Source of the DNA: Azolla caroliniana
Lineage: Eukaryota; Polypodiophyta
DNA length: 64,000 nt
Direction: 5' to 3'
Assembly: GCA_043228905.1 (NCBI GenBank)
Contig: JBHGNT010000011.1
Coordinates: 19,592,001 to 19,656,000, forward strand
Of this stretch, positions 45,780-58,049 are shown piece by piece. Each line of letters begins with the position of its first letter. Positions within the stretch are counted from its first letter, which is position 1. The translations under genes were made by a program, and so were the position numbers. Under the pieces are notes generated by a model, which saw nothing but the letters and a program-made list of their open reading frames with translations, had not been told where the DNA came from and did not search any database.

Positions 45780-48600
45780 GTCATAATGCATGCATCTAAT
45801 GAAGGTTGTTGTACGCTAAACTCCACACTCTCTTACAACTTTTCTTTTCTTTTTTACAAAAAAACTCTCTTACAACTTTAACTTATCTTATACATTGTGT
45901 GTGAACACACACACCTCTCTCTCATTACACTTCTTTGTCGAGTATACATCTCTCCTTATTTTCCATTTGAATCTTAGTTATGACAAATTGCAATGATACT
46001 TTTATCATATAACTTGATTCTAATGTACTTTATAAATCTACATTGACTTGTGTAATATAAAAAAATGGCAAACCATAAAAGCAATTATTAATGAATTTAG
46101 ATTGTTCACATGTGAATATTATAATATATATATATATATGGACCATGTTCCATTGTTTCTTAACGGACATGAAATTGTTTGTTTCTTCATTTCTTAAGGG
46201 TAGCCAAGCTATGATGACTTGCCAATAAGCCTTTAGAATAATATCACACATCTCTCACGAGTCATCCCTCTTGTCAATGTATATTTTTCATACAAGGGTG
46301 GCCTTATGCATATACATATGGCCCTAGAGACTACATTCGATGTCTAAAGACCAAATGTAATAATGAGCAGTAGAGGTGGGGGCCTTTAGAATGAGTGTGT
46401 AAAAAGGGTCATGCATGGTCACATGGCCTCCATTAATAGGCATAACTGCCGCCGCCGCATAAGAGGTTTTATTTCACATTCACATTGTGTGGTTCTTCAT
46501 GCTTCAACGATGCAACTCCTTTGATGACCACAACAACTACACCAGGATTCTAACATACAAGACAATATGTTTTAAATATGATAATTGTGTGAATACATAA
46601 ATAGAAGTTCCATATAAGGAATCTTTCATTCATCTCCATGTTGATGATATTGTATGAGCAACAATCAATCCTTGTGCTTTTGGTAATAATTGGTTCTCAA
46701 AAGCCTCCTTCCACATGCTTGACACACATAGTAAATACTCTCTTTGTCATTCATGCATTTGACATAGTTGAATACTACAAACATAGTGATAACCTAATTT
46801 TGTAGGTATGTCGACTTCCCCTCCTAAAATCATACTTTATGTATGCATCCCTAAACATATAAATGAGATGGATCAAGCGCAAAGTTATTGGTACCCTATA
46901 AGCAATGATTAATCCTTGTTGCCCATATGTAATTCTCAAATAAGAGATTGTCACTTGCGATAGATGTAGCATCATACAACACCTTGCACACCACCTTCCT
47001 CACTTTATGCATGTCACCATCTTCAATGCAAGTTTCATAATATAAAACAACTCATGCTTTAATATACCCTTCAAATCTATGAATTGGAGAAATCCCATGC
47101 CTCCTATTACTATTCAACCCATCTCTTCCATTGCATAACATAAGATGCTTGAATCCCACTTAGGTCACGTGATAGGGGTTTAAAATGTCATATGTGTTCA
47201 ACAATGAACAACTAAAACTCCAAATGAATAAAGTTCCCATTTATATTTATGGATACAAAAAATTAGGTGCCATCTCCCATTGCATTTATCCCAAATTCCA
47301 ATGTGAGATGTGGTATTGAGTTTAACTGAAGAGAGAGAAAACATGGAGTGATAGACATTCAATGCGCATAACAATAATTAATTGAATTTTGTGTAAGAAA
47401 AATAATCAACTTCGTTTGTTTGCTTTGAAGCAATAAGCTATTGGGTATCATATTTAGTGGGCACGCCACTACTAGAACGTAGATACAACATGAAAAAACT
47501 AACAAATCTTGAATCTTCAGTTTGTTCAACTTAAACACTTCAACGAGAGATGGTAAAGGCAAAGTATGTTGACATGATGACAAGCAAACTACAACATTGC
47601 AAAGAATGATAAGAGGAAGAACTAAAAAGAGATGGGTGACAATTTTTACAAGTGACCCACAAAGTCAGACAAAAACGAAATATTACATTGGTGGGTGTGT
47701 GTGGGAGGGGCTCTTAGTTGTGAGCGTGTGCGATCTAAACTAGAGGCGCAAATTAAAGCAAAATAGAAAATATGTATACGGTGAGGAATATTTAGAGATG
47801 CAAATGGAGACATATACATATATTTTTGATAAGAAAGGACGTAAGTCAATTCACTTAGTTTAAAAATAAAACTACCTTTTATTTTTACATCAAACTATGT
47901 TGCTATTTTTACTAGAGAGCACAACTATATTTTGTCATCCTAAAGCTGTGTGTGTGTGCATATATAAATAGTATAGGGTTTTCACCCAACAGATAAGATA
48001 TAGGAAGTACTGACACTAAGGAATGGGGGGAGCATTCTTGGAGCATATTCTAGCAGGAGGCTTGGGGATCGAAGGAGCCAATTCGGAGCATATTCTGCTC
48101 AGTTCTATCGGGAGGAGCAACGGAATCAAGAAGTAAATTAGGATCAATCAAAGAAGAAAAAAGAGGAACGAAGAATGAATAGACAGATAAAAAACAAACA
48201 AACAAACAAAAACCGCACGCATGCACGTACATATTAGCATTCTCCGTGGAGACCAAACACCCGTGGAGTCGCATAGACACAAAGAGAGAGAGAGTGCGTG
48301 CGCGAATGTGCATATGTATACATATATAATTATATTACTGTCCTATCCCCTGATACGAGAAGACCGAGTGTTGGTTAGCCGCGTAGATATACTTAGCCAT
48401 ATTGTGGATGCATGCGTGTGAGCGAATGCAACAACTTGAATAGTCTCCATACCCAGACATACGTACAAATACAAATACAAATACAAATACAAATACAAAT
48501 ACAAATACATACATGCTTATAAATACAAATACAGACATACATAGAAATACAGATACATACACACACACACACACATACTGTCATACATACAATTTTACAA
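45780..48600. other. Intergenic, possible continuation of decayed copia
   Basis: No domain was recognised in either strand. The sequence is AT-rich with short AT and AC runs (for example 46118-46140 and 45899-45912). A gag region of the copia at 44.5-45.7 kb would be expected here on the minus strand but could not be identified. Confidence 0.4.
48464..48510. repeat. (ACAAAT)n hexanucleotide microsatellite
   Basis: About seven units of ACAAAT occur in perfect tandem, followed by degenerate ACATAC and (AC)n runs to about 48590. On the minus strand it would read Val-Phe repeats, an artefact of the repeat. Confidence 0.95.
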
Positions 48601-48860
48601 ATACATACTTTCATTCTTCCCCCTTTTAAAGTTCTTCTTCTTGCCTTTTTTCTTCATCCTCTCTGTTTTGTTCTGTTCTTTCCTGCTCTCTGCTCTGTTC
48701 TGTCTTACATACATATAAATACAGATACAGACATACATAGAAAATACATACATACAAATACATACATACTTTCATTCTTCCCCCTTTTAAAGTTCTTCTT
48801 CTTGCCTTTTTCCTTCATCCTCTCTGTTCTGTTTTGTTCTGTTCTTTCCTGCTCTGTTCT
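48601..48860. repeat. Direct duplication upstream of the RING gene
   Basis: Segments from 48601 and from 48762 (period 161) share ATACATACTTTCATTCTTCC and the following CCCTTTTAAAGTTCTTC, then TTCTGTTC-rich sequence. The second unit ends about 55 bases before the RING gene ATG, so the duplication probably adds to its 5' leader or core promoter. Confidence 0.85.
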
Positions 48861-48914
48861 GTTCTGTTCTTTCCTGTCTGGTCTGCATCTTGCAAGTCGA
48901 ATTCTAATCTAACC

Positions 48915-51475
48915 ATGAGCACCTCCACCGTCAGCAACTCCGCTGCTGCGCCCCTTTCTCTGATCCCTACCAGAAGCTCATCATCAGGTAAGAATCCTCC
49001 TCTCTTTCCTTTCTCTCTGCACGATGTCATATACCTTCCATACCTGAAGAATTATGCTGCCAAAATAGACCCCCTCTGCCTCTGTCTCTGTCTCTCTTCT
49101 CATCTACATATCAGCAGTTTTGTACATCTCAAATGATCCCATATTTCCCCTCTAGTCTTTCATCAAATATTGAAATTGATCTGATGTCACGTGTTTTGTT
49201 TCCACAGAGGAAGCCTCTACCGGGCCGCCCACCAGGTCGCAGAGAAGCACCATGTCATCTGGTAAAGGTGAGTAAGCCACATCGTTTATGAATCCATGTA
49301 TGCATGTAAGATAGACAATCTCCCTCCCCCTAAGAAGCAACCAGTCTGATGTGAAAAATCAATTCAGAAAATATGCAGATTCAACACATATCTGCTGCAA
49401 ATGGAAAGGACAAATGATGATCCCATGCATTGTTGCACCAATGTGGTGTGTACACACCCATTTCACTCCACATTGTTGCATTTTAAAATAAGTGATGCAT
49501 TCTCTCAACGTTTGCCACATACTCACATGTCACTCCACATCCTGTATAATTTCATTATTTGATCCACTCCTTGAACATTTGGCACATTGATGGATAAATT
49601 GCTACCTGTTTTAACAAATTTTCCAGGGAGGAGGCGACGAGCTGCTGCTGAGCAGAGAAGAGCAGAGCAGCAACATTGGAGCCAGATGATGCATGAGAGT
49701 GAAGAAGACATTTATGTCGCTCCACCGCCAGCCATGAGCAGGCGGCAAATGAGGAGGAGGGCGGCTGATCGCCGCGCCTCCCACATGGGTTTTGACGATG
49801 ATGGCCTCCTACTCCTCGATGACGATGAAGAGCTTGAGCTTGAGCTTGATGTCGCCCTTGGTAATTTGATGACCTAGGGGGGGAGGTTGTTGGCTCAGCA
49901 GCTTCTCCTACCCTTTTTTTATTGTCATGCTCTTCATATATCATTAGGCTCCTTATTTTTCAGTTAGGAGGTAATGTGAATCATTAGGTTGCGAGACATG
50001 TGCATGTTTTTTGGTAGTCTTGACCAAACAGCTAATTATGGTTTCTATGGTGACAGCAATCTCGCTTTCGCTCTCAGGAACTATGAATAGTGGTGTGAAC
50101 CTCTCAAGGGCATCTGATATAGACATGTCTTATGAGGTAAGATTAGAAAATTCTCATCATCCTTCAGTTATTATGGGCTGGTCACTAAATGTAACAACAC
50201 ACATTTCAGAACCTGGTGATGCTCGAGGATGTGAAATGTACTGCCCCTCCTTCATTAGTAAGCTCTCTTACTGGTCACATCTTCAAGAAGGGTAGCAATC
50301 CTGCATCTACGGAGGCTGTGGAAGAGTAAGTGATCTGACTTGTTCGATGTTTTCTATAAGTCAATTTTTTTTCCTAGTTAATCAAGTACCTATTTTTATA
50401 TTCTGCTTAATGGGCGAGCTTTGTATGTGTTGCCGCAATGTTTATTTAGGCTTTTTTTTTTCCTTCTGGTGAAACCATGCACAATTTAAGCCTATTGGGA
50501 CATTTACCCTTTTGTTTTTTTTAATATTGATAGAAATTTGTCGATCCCACAATAAGTCTATCTCAACTACTTGAATTAAATTCCCAATTATGTATGTCAC
50601 AATGTTTTGATTTCTTTTCAATGATTGTGATGATTAGTGCCTCTTAGTTACTCTAATTAAAACTATAATAAATTGTTCTATTCTCCAATTGATCATTCCA
50701 TGCCATTTGTCCATCTCTGTTGAACTTCATGCAGGCAGGATCTGTTAAACTGCCCATCGTAGGACTCGCATGATACTGACTGACTGACTGACACAGAGAC
50801 ACAAATGGAAGAGACAAGTAGTCCTTATATTGTGGAGTCATTAGAGCAGAGATGATACAATGGAGATGTACTCCCATGTGCTCCTAATTGAGCAAACGCG
50901 AATACAATGATGGATGGAAGTACAACTCCTTGTTCTCTCAACTGAGGCTATTTTCATACATAGGCATACTAACCCTCACACTTGTCTACTGCATTAACAT
51001 TGTGACCACCTATCCCATTCATTAGATTTGGCAATACATTTGTCAACGGCATTCACTTTGTGACCACCTATCTCATTCATGTAAATAACTAGAGAATATA
51101 GTTTGATACAGCAGAATAGATTAAGGTGTGAATCTGTGGTGTATGAGAGAGCATTTAAATATGCTTAATGTAAGTAACCTAGAAACGTTGGAACATGTGA
51201 CAAGGTGTAACTATCCTTACTTTAAAGCTTAGGTATCTCATAAGATAATATATATAATGTAGATGTGCTTTCTTTTCTAACATGAACAAGAGATGTCTTG
51301 CAGGCTGTGCACCATCTGCCAGAATGAATTTAAAGATGGGGATGTCTGCATGCACCTTCCCTGTCTCCATACTCTCCATGATGCTTGTGGTTCTGAGTGG
51401 TTCCTGAAGCACTCAAAACTCTGCCCCGTATGTAAAATTGATGTCACGCAGGAAGACGAGGTGGGCCATTCTTAA
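48915..51475 (+). CDS. RING-H2 finger protein (probable E3 ubiquitin ligase)
   Basis: Six exons: 48915-48987, 49208-49267, 49627-49860, 50078-50136, 50210-50325, 51304-51475; 237 residues. The last exon encodes a C3H2C3 RING: Cys183-x2-Cys186-x14-Cys201-x-His203-x2-His206-x2-Cys209-x11-Cys221-x2-Cys224, with a Trp (213) before the last Cys pair and a Pro in CPVC, as in E2-binding RING-H2 domains. The N-terminus is Ser/Thr rich, residues about 45-70 are Arg/Ala/Gln rich, and an acidic stretch (DDDEELELELD) lies near 110-122. There is no membrane segment. The substrate is unknown. The ATG (AACCATGAG) is the first in the frame after the CT-rich leader. The exon 5 donor splits a Glu codon completed by exon 6. 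RING certainty is high; the five small upstream exons rest on frame continuity. Confidence 0.85.
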
Positions 51476-53730
51476 ACAAAAGTTAAAATACACACAAAAT
51501 TGTAAGGTGCTGTAGTTGGCCACCTCCATTCCTCCTCCTTGAAATGGTGGTTACTGCACCAATATTGTACAGCTTGCTATCTGTAAATATATTGTCACTC
51601 TTGCTAACGAACGATTGATCCACCATCGTGGATTCTCCAATGTATTTTTTGGTTTGGACCCCCACCCACACATTGCATCATTATCGTTAATGATCTCTAC
51701 AAGATGCATTGTAATAAATTCCAGATAGATTTCTTACTCTAAAGCCCTCTTGCCATTGTGTAAGTCAAAAGTGAATTAATGAATATCACCAAGGCTGTGT
51801 ATAATTCTGGTGTATATGATTCAAAGTATGTTAGCAAACATGTATGTGTGAACTTTAAAGGGTGCCATTTATGGTCTGAATTTGCAAGCATTTAGCAATA
51901 ATTGAATAAACATAACTAGCTCTACTAGGGTGATGTTATTATTTGTGCAATCATGTTCGAGAGGAAAATCTTTATTCTAAATTTAGTGGTCATAAAAAAC
52001 ATGAGGTTTGCATGAATGTGAATATGCTGAAGCTCTTAAAGCAGCACCAGTCTCTACACGACGAGTTATCCTAGAGAATATGATATTATGCAAAAGTAGT
52101 TAATTTACAGCTAGGAAGTTTCATCATTCCTATCACTTGCTAAGGTCACTCCCCTGTTTGGTGGGTTCAAATCCTTTGAGATGGGGTCTCAAATTTGTGG
52201 CAGTTGGCAAACCTTTAAAATTTAAAACTACATGCAAACAAAACCAATCAGCACAAAGATGCAAATGGAAGGCTAAGTGTTTAATTGTAATGGAGATGCG
52301 TCCCTGATTCTCTTAAGTTGCAACAATGGCAAATATTGATGCAACAGTGGCTTAAGTGTGATAGTCTTTAGATTTAATAAATAAAGTTATCATCCGTTAA
52401 CCATAGTGACAGGCTTATTTGGTGGTTGCTCGCACACCAAAAGTCAAACCACCGACTATGTTGCCACAATTATTAAATTTTCAAGGTATGAGTTGCCTTG
52501 GATGCGATTGTTTTGCTTTAGTTGCGATTCATTATAAGTTAGGTCATGCAAAATATTAAATTGATGAGCAATATTAGAATATTCAAGAGAAAATGGACAG
52601 AATAAAGTCATAAAAAAGGAGATACTACCTATATACCATTTCCTTTTGATGGAATTGCCAAGAAGCAATGCATCAAGATATATGATTATAGCACCAAAAG
52701 AATTTTGGGTGACCATCATTTGGCTCCAATGAACTATGAAGCAAATGTAATCATCCCCAATGAAGCACACATAAATACCAATTGATTCCAAACCAAATAT
52801 ATTTTACTTCAATGACTTGATCGTGTTCTAATAACAAATTAATCATCCCATTGCATTGTAACCACAATTACACCTATTGAGAAAATATCATCTCTAAAGA
52901 GGAGGTCTCATGTTGAGAGAAACCTACTTTGGATAGTTATGAGGGAGTATGTTTCATGATTATAAAATAGATGGGTTTTTTTTCTTATTTGTGGAAGTAT
53001 ACGATGTTTATAAATCTATTGAGTCATTGTTGATTCGTCAATCTCTCCTATGTAAATTTCTAAAGCTTGATGCATCGTTAATGCATCACATATTGTTGTG
53101 TGCACATGCTTGTCATGTTTTCAAGTATTTCCATCCATGAATCACTTTGAGTCATAGAGCCTTGCATTGGGAGGGTATCATGAAGGAAAACTATCGGAAA
53201 TAAAGAATCCATGACCGTGTCATGGCAAGAGCGAGAGAAGAACAACTTATGGAGCATACTAATAATGCTTGCTTTCCATTTCCACATCCATTTGTTGTCC
53301 GATTGGGCTGAGTGCGAGAGCGGGTTTAACTCGTGGAAAGAGTGCAAAAAGAAACAAAGAAATCGAATGGTTGAGAGGTATGGGTGGCGAAAGGTGTGTT
53401 TGTCGGAGCCGGAAGAACCGCCAGCAACAGTAGAAGCATATACATACATATATGATATATCCATGAGGCCCGGGGTCTCGGTGCTTTAGCGATGGCGGTG
53501 GCGGCAGCGGAGCTTTTGGGCTCAATTCTCTCTCTCTCTCTCTCATATCAGATACGTAGTATGTTATAAACTTATAAGTTATAAGTATCAAATTTCAATA
53601 TGTATTTCATTCTTTCTACTGTAGTCTGTATGTATATATCATTCCATCATTGTGTACACAAAACATACTCTCCCACAGTGCACCCCCCCCCCCCCCCCCT
53701 CCCCTGCCTCTCCTCCTCATCGTCCATCAC

Positions 53731-53772
<42 letters not shown>

Positions 53773-53784
53773 GTGCTTCATCGG
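51476..53784. other. Intergenic between RING and TM9 genes
   Basis: No gene is supported. The ORF at 53211-53489 shows no domain. Toward 53784 lie a (TC)n run at about 53528-53543, a 17-base poly-C at 53683-53699 and (CT)n at 53735-53769. The latter two sit 15 to 100 bases before the TM9 start codon and likely belong to its 5' leader. Confidence 0.5.
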
Positions 53785-55213
53785 ATGGCTATGGCTATGG
53801 TGTATCCCCCCTTCGTCTTGCTGCTGCTGTTGCTGCCCGTCGTCATCGTCCTCACCTCTATCTCCCCCCCGTGCTACGCTTTCTACCTGCCTGGAGTGGC
53901 TCCTCGTGATTTCGCCGAGGCAAGAACGCACACACATTGCATACTCACATTTCTTCTTCTTCTTCTTCTTCTTTATAATCAATCCTTCATTGCCGCCCAT
54001 TTCTGCTAAAATTTGATTCTCATTCGGCCTTCCTTCCTTTGGATTTCGTATTGCCCTCGCTGTCCCCCCCCAAAGTCTCCGATTCCACTCGTGGAAACAT
54101 GAGAATGACTGCGTTCTAGAAAAATATAAAGAAGAGCAGAGTCCCATCATGTTTAGATCTGTAGTACTTTGTTGAAAGAGCACATTGTTTCCAAGAAGGT
54201 TTAAGCTTTCTCGAAACCCTTCTTAAATCTTTATATGGGTTCTTGATGTAATGTCATTACAAAGTATGACGTTGCTTTTTCATCATGGATATAGTTTCCG
54301 TAAACTCCAGCAAACAGGGGAAAGACCCTCAGAAAAGGAGGTAGTCAAATGCTGCTTTCTACAATCTTCAAGAATTACGAGACTTATATATCTTGCTGTT
54401 GTTTGGAAAGATGCAATTATTTGTGACACACATCAATCACTTTATATCGTTGTGGAGTCCATGTATTCCCTAAACCCTAAACCCTACACACATCTGTCTT
54501 TTTATTTCTTTGTGGATGGAGATCCTCAAAATTGCATAATTTAAACAAAAGCACTGTTTTGCTCTGCAACCATATTGGCAATTGGAATGGTGAATAGTGA
54601 GGCAGGCTAAGTTTTATATCTCAGGGATTAAGTTTGGTTGAATCTGTATGTCAGCTAACAATATAGCTATACGCACAAATTCATGGTCTAACGTCAGAAT
54701 CACTTGATTAGGTGTGCTATGCAAATGACATAGCTTTGGCAATAAGAAAATATGTAAATTTTAATGTGCTCGTTTATATGTGCTCAACATCCAACTCTTG
54801 CCAATCTAGGGCTGGAAGGAAGATTGCCTATATAATATGCCCATTCGGAGAAGGTGGTGCCATTGCAGAGGTGTCTTCCTGCTGATAGAAGAGAGTACAA
54901 CCAGTTATCAGAATAGCCTAGGTCAGTTTATTACGAGAGTATTGAATAGACTTGTAACCCTATGTGATTAGTGTATTGCTGTAATAATGTGGTTGACAAT
55001 GGTGATATGAGTCTGTGGCCATAGATGGCTTTTTGATGGAGACTAGGGTTTCTGCATTTTACAATAATTATATTTAGCTTTTTCTTTAGATTTATTATTG
55101 TTGTTTGGTTTTAAATTTTGATGAAGGAAACTTTTAATTTAAACCATTTTTGCTTTTGCCTTTATATGTCTATCTTAAACTGTTCTTTACTGTACACTTC
55201 AACCCTCTTCCGT

Positions 55214-55246
<33 letters not shown>

Positions 55247-58049
55247 CTGGCTCTTTACAAATTTTGATTTAAATCGTGCTAATGTAAGAACATGACATTC
55301 TTTTCATGAATGGAATTTCCTTGAAACAACTATGTTTTAAATTATTGTATGTATATATGCAGGGCGATGAGCTTCAAGTAAAGGTCAACAAGTTGACATC
55401 TGTCAAAACACAGCTTCCATACGAGTATTATACACTGGGTTATTGTGCTCCTGAAAAAATTGAGAATACTGCAGAAAACCTTGGGGAGGTTTTGAGAGGT
55501 GATCGTATTGAGAACTCACCATATGTGGTAAGAATCCGATAAAATTAATGTACTTGAAGCACTTGTATTTTGGTTGAATGCTCCTTATAGAAGGAACAGT
55601 TTCACCCAACTTACTATGAATATTGTGCATCCGTTTTTGAGTGATTAAACCATATCAAGGTTGAAGATAATGTGAGGTAATGTTAATACAAAGATGTTTG
55701 TAATCTTGACAAGGCAGTTTTATATGAAAGAGGACAAGGTCTGTACATACAGTTGTAAGATTGACAAACTTCATTCTTCGACTGCAAAAAACATGAGAGA
55801 AAAGATTGATGAAGATTATCATGTCAACATGTGGGTTATTATTCCTTACAGTCTATTTAATTTTACTCACCTTTTTCCTGTAAACTTAATCACAACCATT
55901 CTCTTCTTGTTGAAGGATTTTGGACAACCTTCCACTGGCAATGCAAAAAATCCTGCAGAATGGTGCCACTGTGAACTCCTATGATCACGGGTTTCCTGTT
56001 GGATTTAAGGGTACCTATACTGAGGTAAGCTGAAACATAGATATTGATACTGAGATATAAATGGTTTTGATTGGAATAGAGATGTGTTATATTTGGATTA
56101 CTCAGGGAGGAGATGTAAAATATTTCATCAACAATCATCTCTCATTTCTTGTGTTGTATCACAAAGATGATGACACTTTGGCTTATCGTGTAGTTGGTTT
56201 TGAAGTGTCTCCCCAAAGGTGAGGTTGGTTGTCTTGCCGCTTGCAATCTCATATATGTTAATTGTCATATAAAATTAGAAGGCAATATTGTTTTCACAAA
56301 GAAAATTCCTCTTATTTGCATTTGGCTGATTTTGATGCTTACCTTCTTTGCATTTTCATCACTAATTAGATGATTTTCTTCTAAGAGCCATGCAGCATAG
56401 GCTTTAAATAGGAGCTTATAGAATCAGAAAATGTCTGCCCATTAGAATTATTAAGTATCAATCTTTTAAGAACAAAGGCTCCTAATATGAGGGGTTTGAA
56501 GCATGATGAACAAATCTATTCAAGAATAGAAATGGCCTTCCTCTTTGTCAATCGCAGTTTCTTCTCTATTTCTTTCATGTCAATTTGTGCTTTAAATGCA
56601 AATGCAATTCAATAGTTAGAGATGGGGATATTGCAGTTTTACTAAAGTTTGGACATGATATATTTGCCTGCAGTGTTAAACATGAATATGATAAACCATT
56701 TGACAAAGAAAAAACCGAACTTACTTGCAACCCAAAACTTTTCCCTCAGGAAGTCAAAGACGAAGAAGAAATTATTTTCACTTATGATGTGAAATTTAAG
56801 GTTGAGCTGATAACATACTTAAATCTCAGCAGAATTTTTTAAAGCATGTCATGAATTTATATAATTGATATCTAATTTTCTCTGCTTTCAGCACAGTCCA
56901 ATAAAATGGGCATCTCGTTGGGACACTTATCTGTTGATGTCTGACAATCAGATTCACTGGTTTTCTATCATCAACTCATTGATGATTGTATTATTCCTGT
57001 CTGGTATGGTAGCAATGATTATGATGCGTACACTCTATCAAGACATTGCCAGGTATAATCAATTGGAGAGTCAGGAGGAGGCCCAAGAAGAAACAGGGTG
57101 GAAGCTCCTGCATGCAGATGTATTTAGGACACCAAACAAATCCGGGCTACTGTGTGTGTTAGTTGGCAGTGGGATTCAGATTTTAGGGATGTCGGTTGTA
57201 ACCATGGTGTTTGCTCTATTTGGGTTTCTTTCTCCTGCCAACCGGGGTAGCTTGATGACAGCCATGCTGCTACTGTGGGTTCTCATGGGGGTTTTTGCTG
57301 GCTATTCATCAGCTCGACTCTACAAGTTGTTCAAGGGCACACAATGGAAAAAGAGTACCTTGAGGACTGCATGCTTGTTTCCTGGGGTCATTTTTTGCGT
57401 ATTCTTTTTCTTGAATTGTCTCATTTGGGGTGAGAAATCTTCAGGGGCAGTGCCTTTTGGCACACTGTTTGCCCTTGTCTTCCTTTGGTTCGGTATCTCA
57501 GTGCCACTCGTGTTCATTGGTAGCTACTTTGGATTCAAGAAAGCACCCCTTGATAATCCGGTACGAACTAACAAGATTCCAAGGCAGATTCCACAGCAGC
57601 CATGGTATATGCGCCGTATCTTCACCGTCCTCATTGGAGGAATTCTTCCATTTGGGGCTGTCTTCATCGAGCTGTTCTTTATATTGACGTCTATCTGGCT
57701 ACATCAGTTCTATTACATATTTGGTTTCCTGTTCATAGTGCTTCTCATCTTGCTAATTACATGTGCAGAGATCACAGTTGTCCTATGCTACTTCCAGCTA
57801 TGCAGTGAGGATTATAACTGGTGGTGGAGATCTTATTTTACATCAGGGTCATCGGCCCTCTACCTGTTTCTCTATGCAGCCTTCTATTTCTTCACAAAAC
57901 TTCAGATCACAAAAGTGGTATCAGGCATTCTGTACTTTGGCTATATGAGTATCATTTCCCTTTCGTTCTTCGTGTTGACAGGCACTGTAGGGTTCTATGC
58001 GTGTATGTGGTTCATCAGGAAAATATATGCATCGGTCAAATTCGATTGA
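53785..58049 (+). CDS. TM9 superfamily protein (transmembrane nine, EMP70 type)
   Basis: Seven exons: 53785-53919, 55363-55527, 55718-55830, 55916-56024, 56106-56218, 56674-56800, 56892-58049; 639 residues, the usual TM9SF length. A signal peptide ([13 protein letters not shown]) ends near residue 31, followed by [15 protein letters not shown], the N-terminal mark of plant TMN proteins. The lumenal domain has [12 protein letters not shown] and [11 protein letters not shown]. The single large last exon holds all nine membrane segments, including [12 protein letters not shown] and [20 protein letters not shown]. The C-terminus ends K-F-D, matching the KXD/E COPI-binding signal that keeps these proteins in the Golgi. 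Exon 1 must be joined to exon 2 through a GC donor (GAG|GCAAGA). Family role: membrane-protein sorting in Golgi and endosomes, with links to adhesion and metal homeostasis. Confidence 0.97.
53920..55362 (+). other. GC-AG intron 1 of the TM9 gene
   Basis: The 1443-bp intron starts GCAAGA and ends ATATGCAG. It contains telomere-like units (CCCTAAA) at 54468-54487 and a (CT)n run at about 55216-55243. I see no gene inside. Confidence 0.8.

Noticed and set aside
48335-48614. Minus-strand ORFs with Val-Phe or Cys-Ile repeats
   Set aside because: Translation of the ACAAAT and AC microsatellites.
53647-54183. 178-aa minus-strand ORF over the TM9 start
   Set aside because: It is the complement of poly-C, CT and TTC repeats plus exon 1 of TM9; composition is Glu-Arg and Lys runs only.
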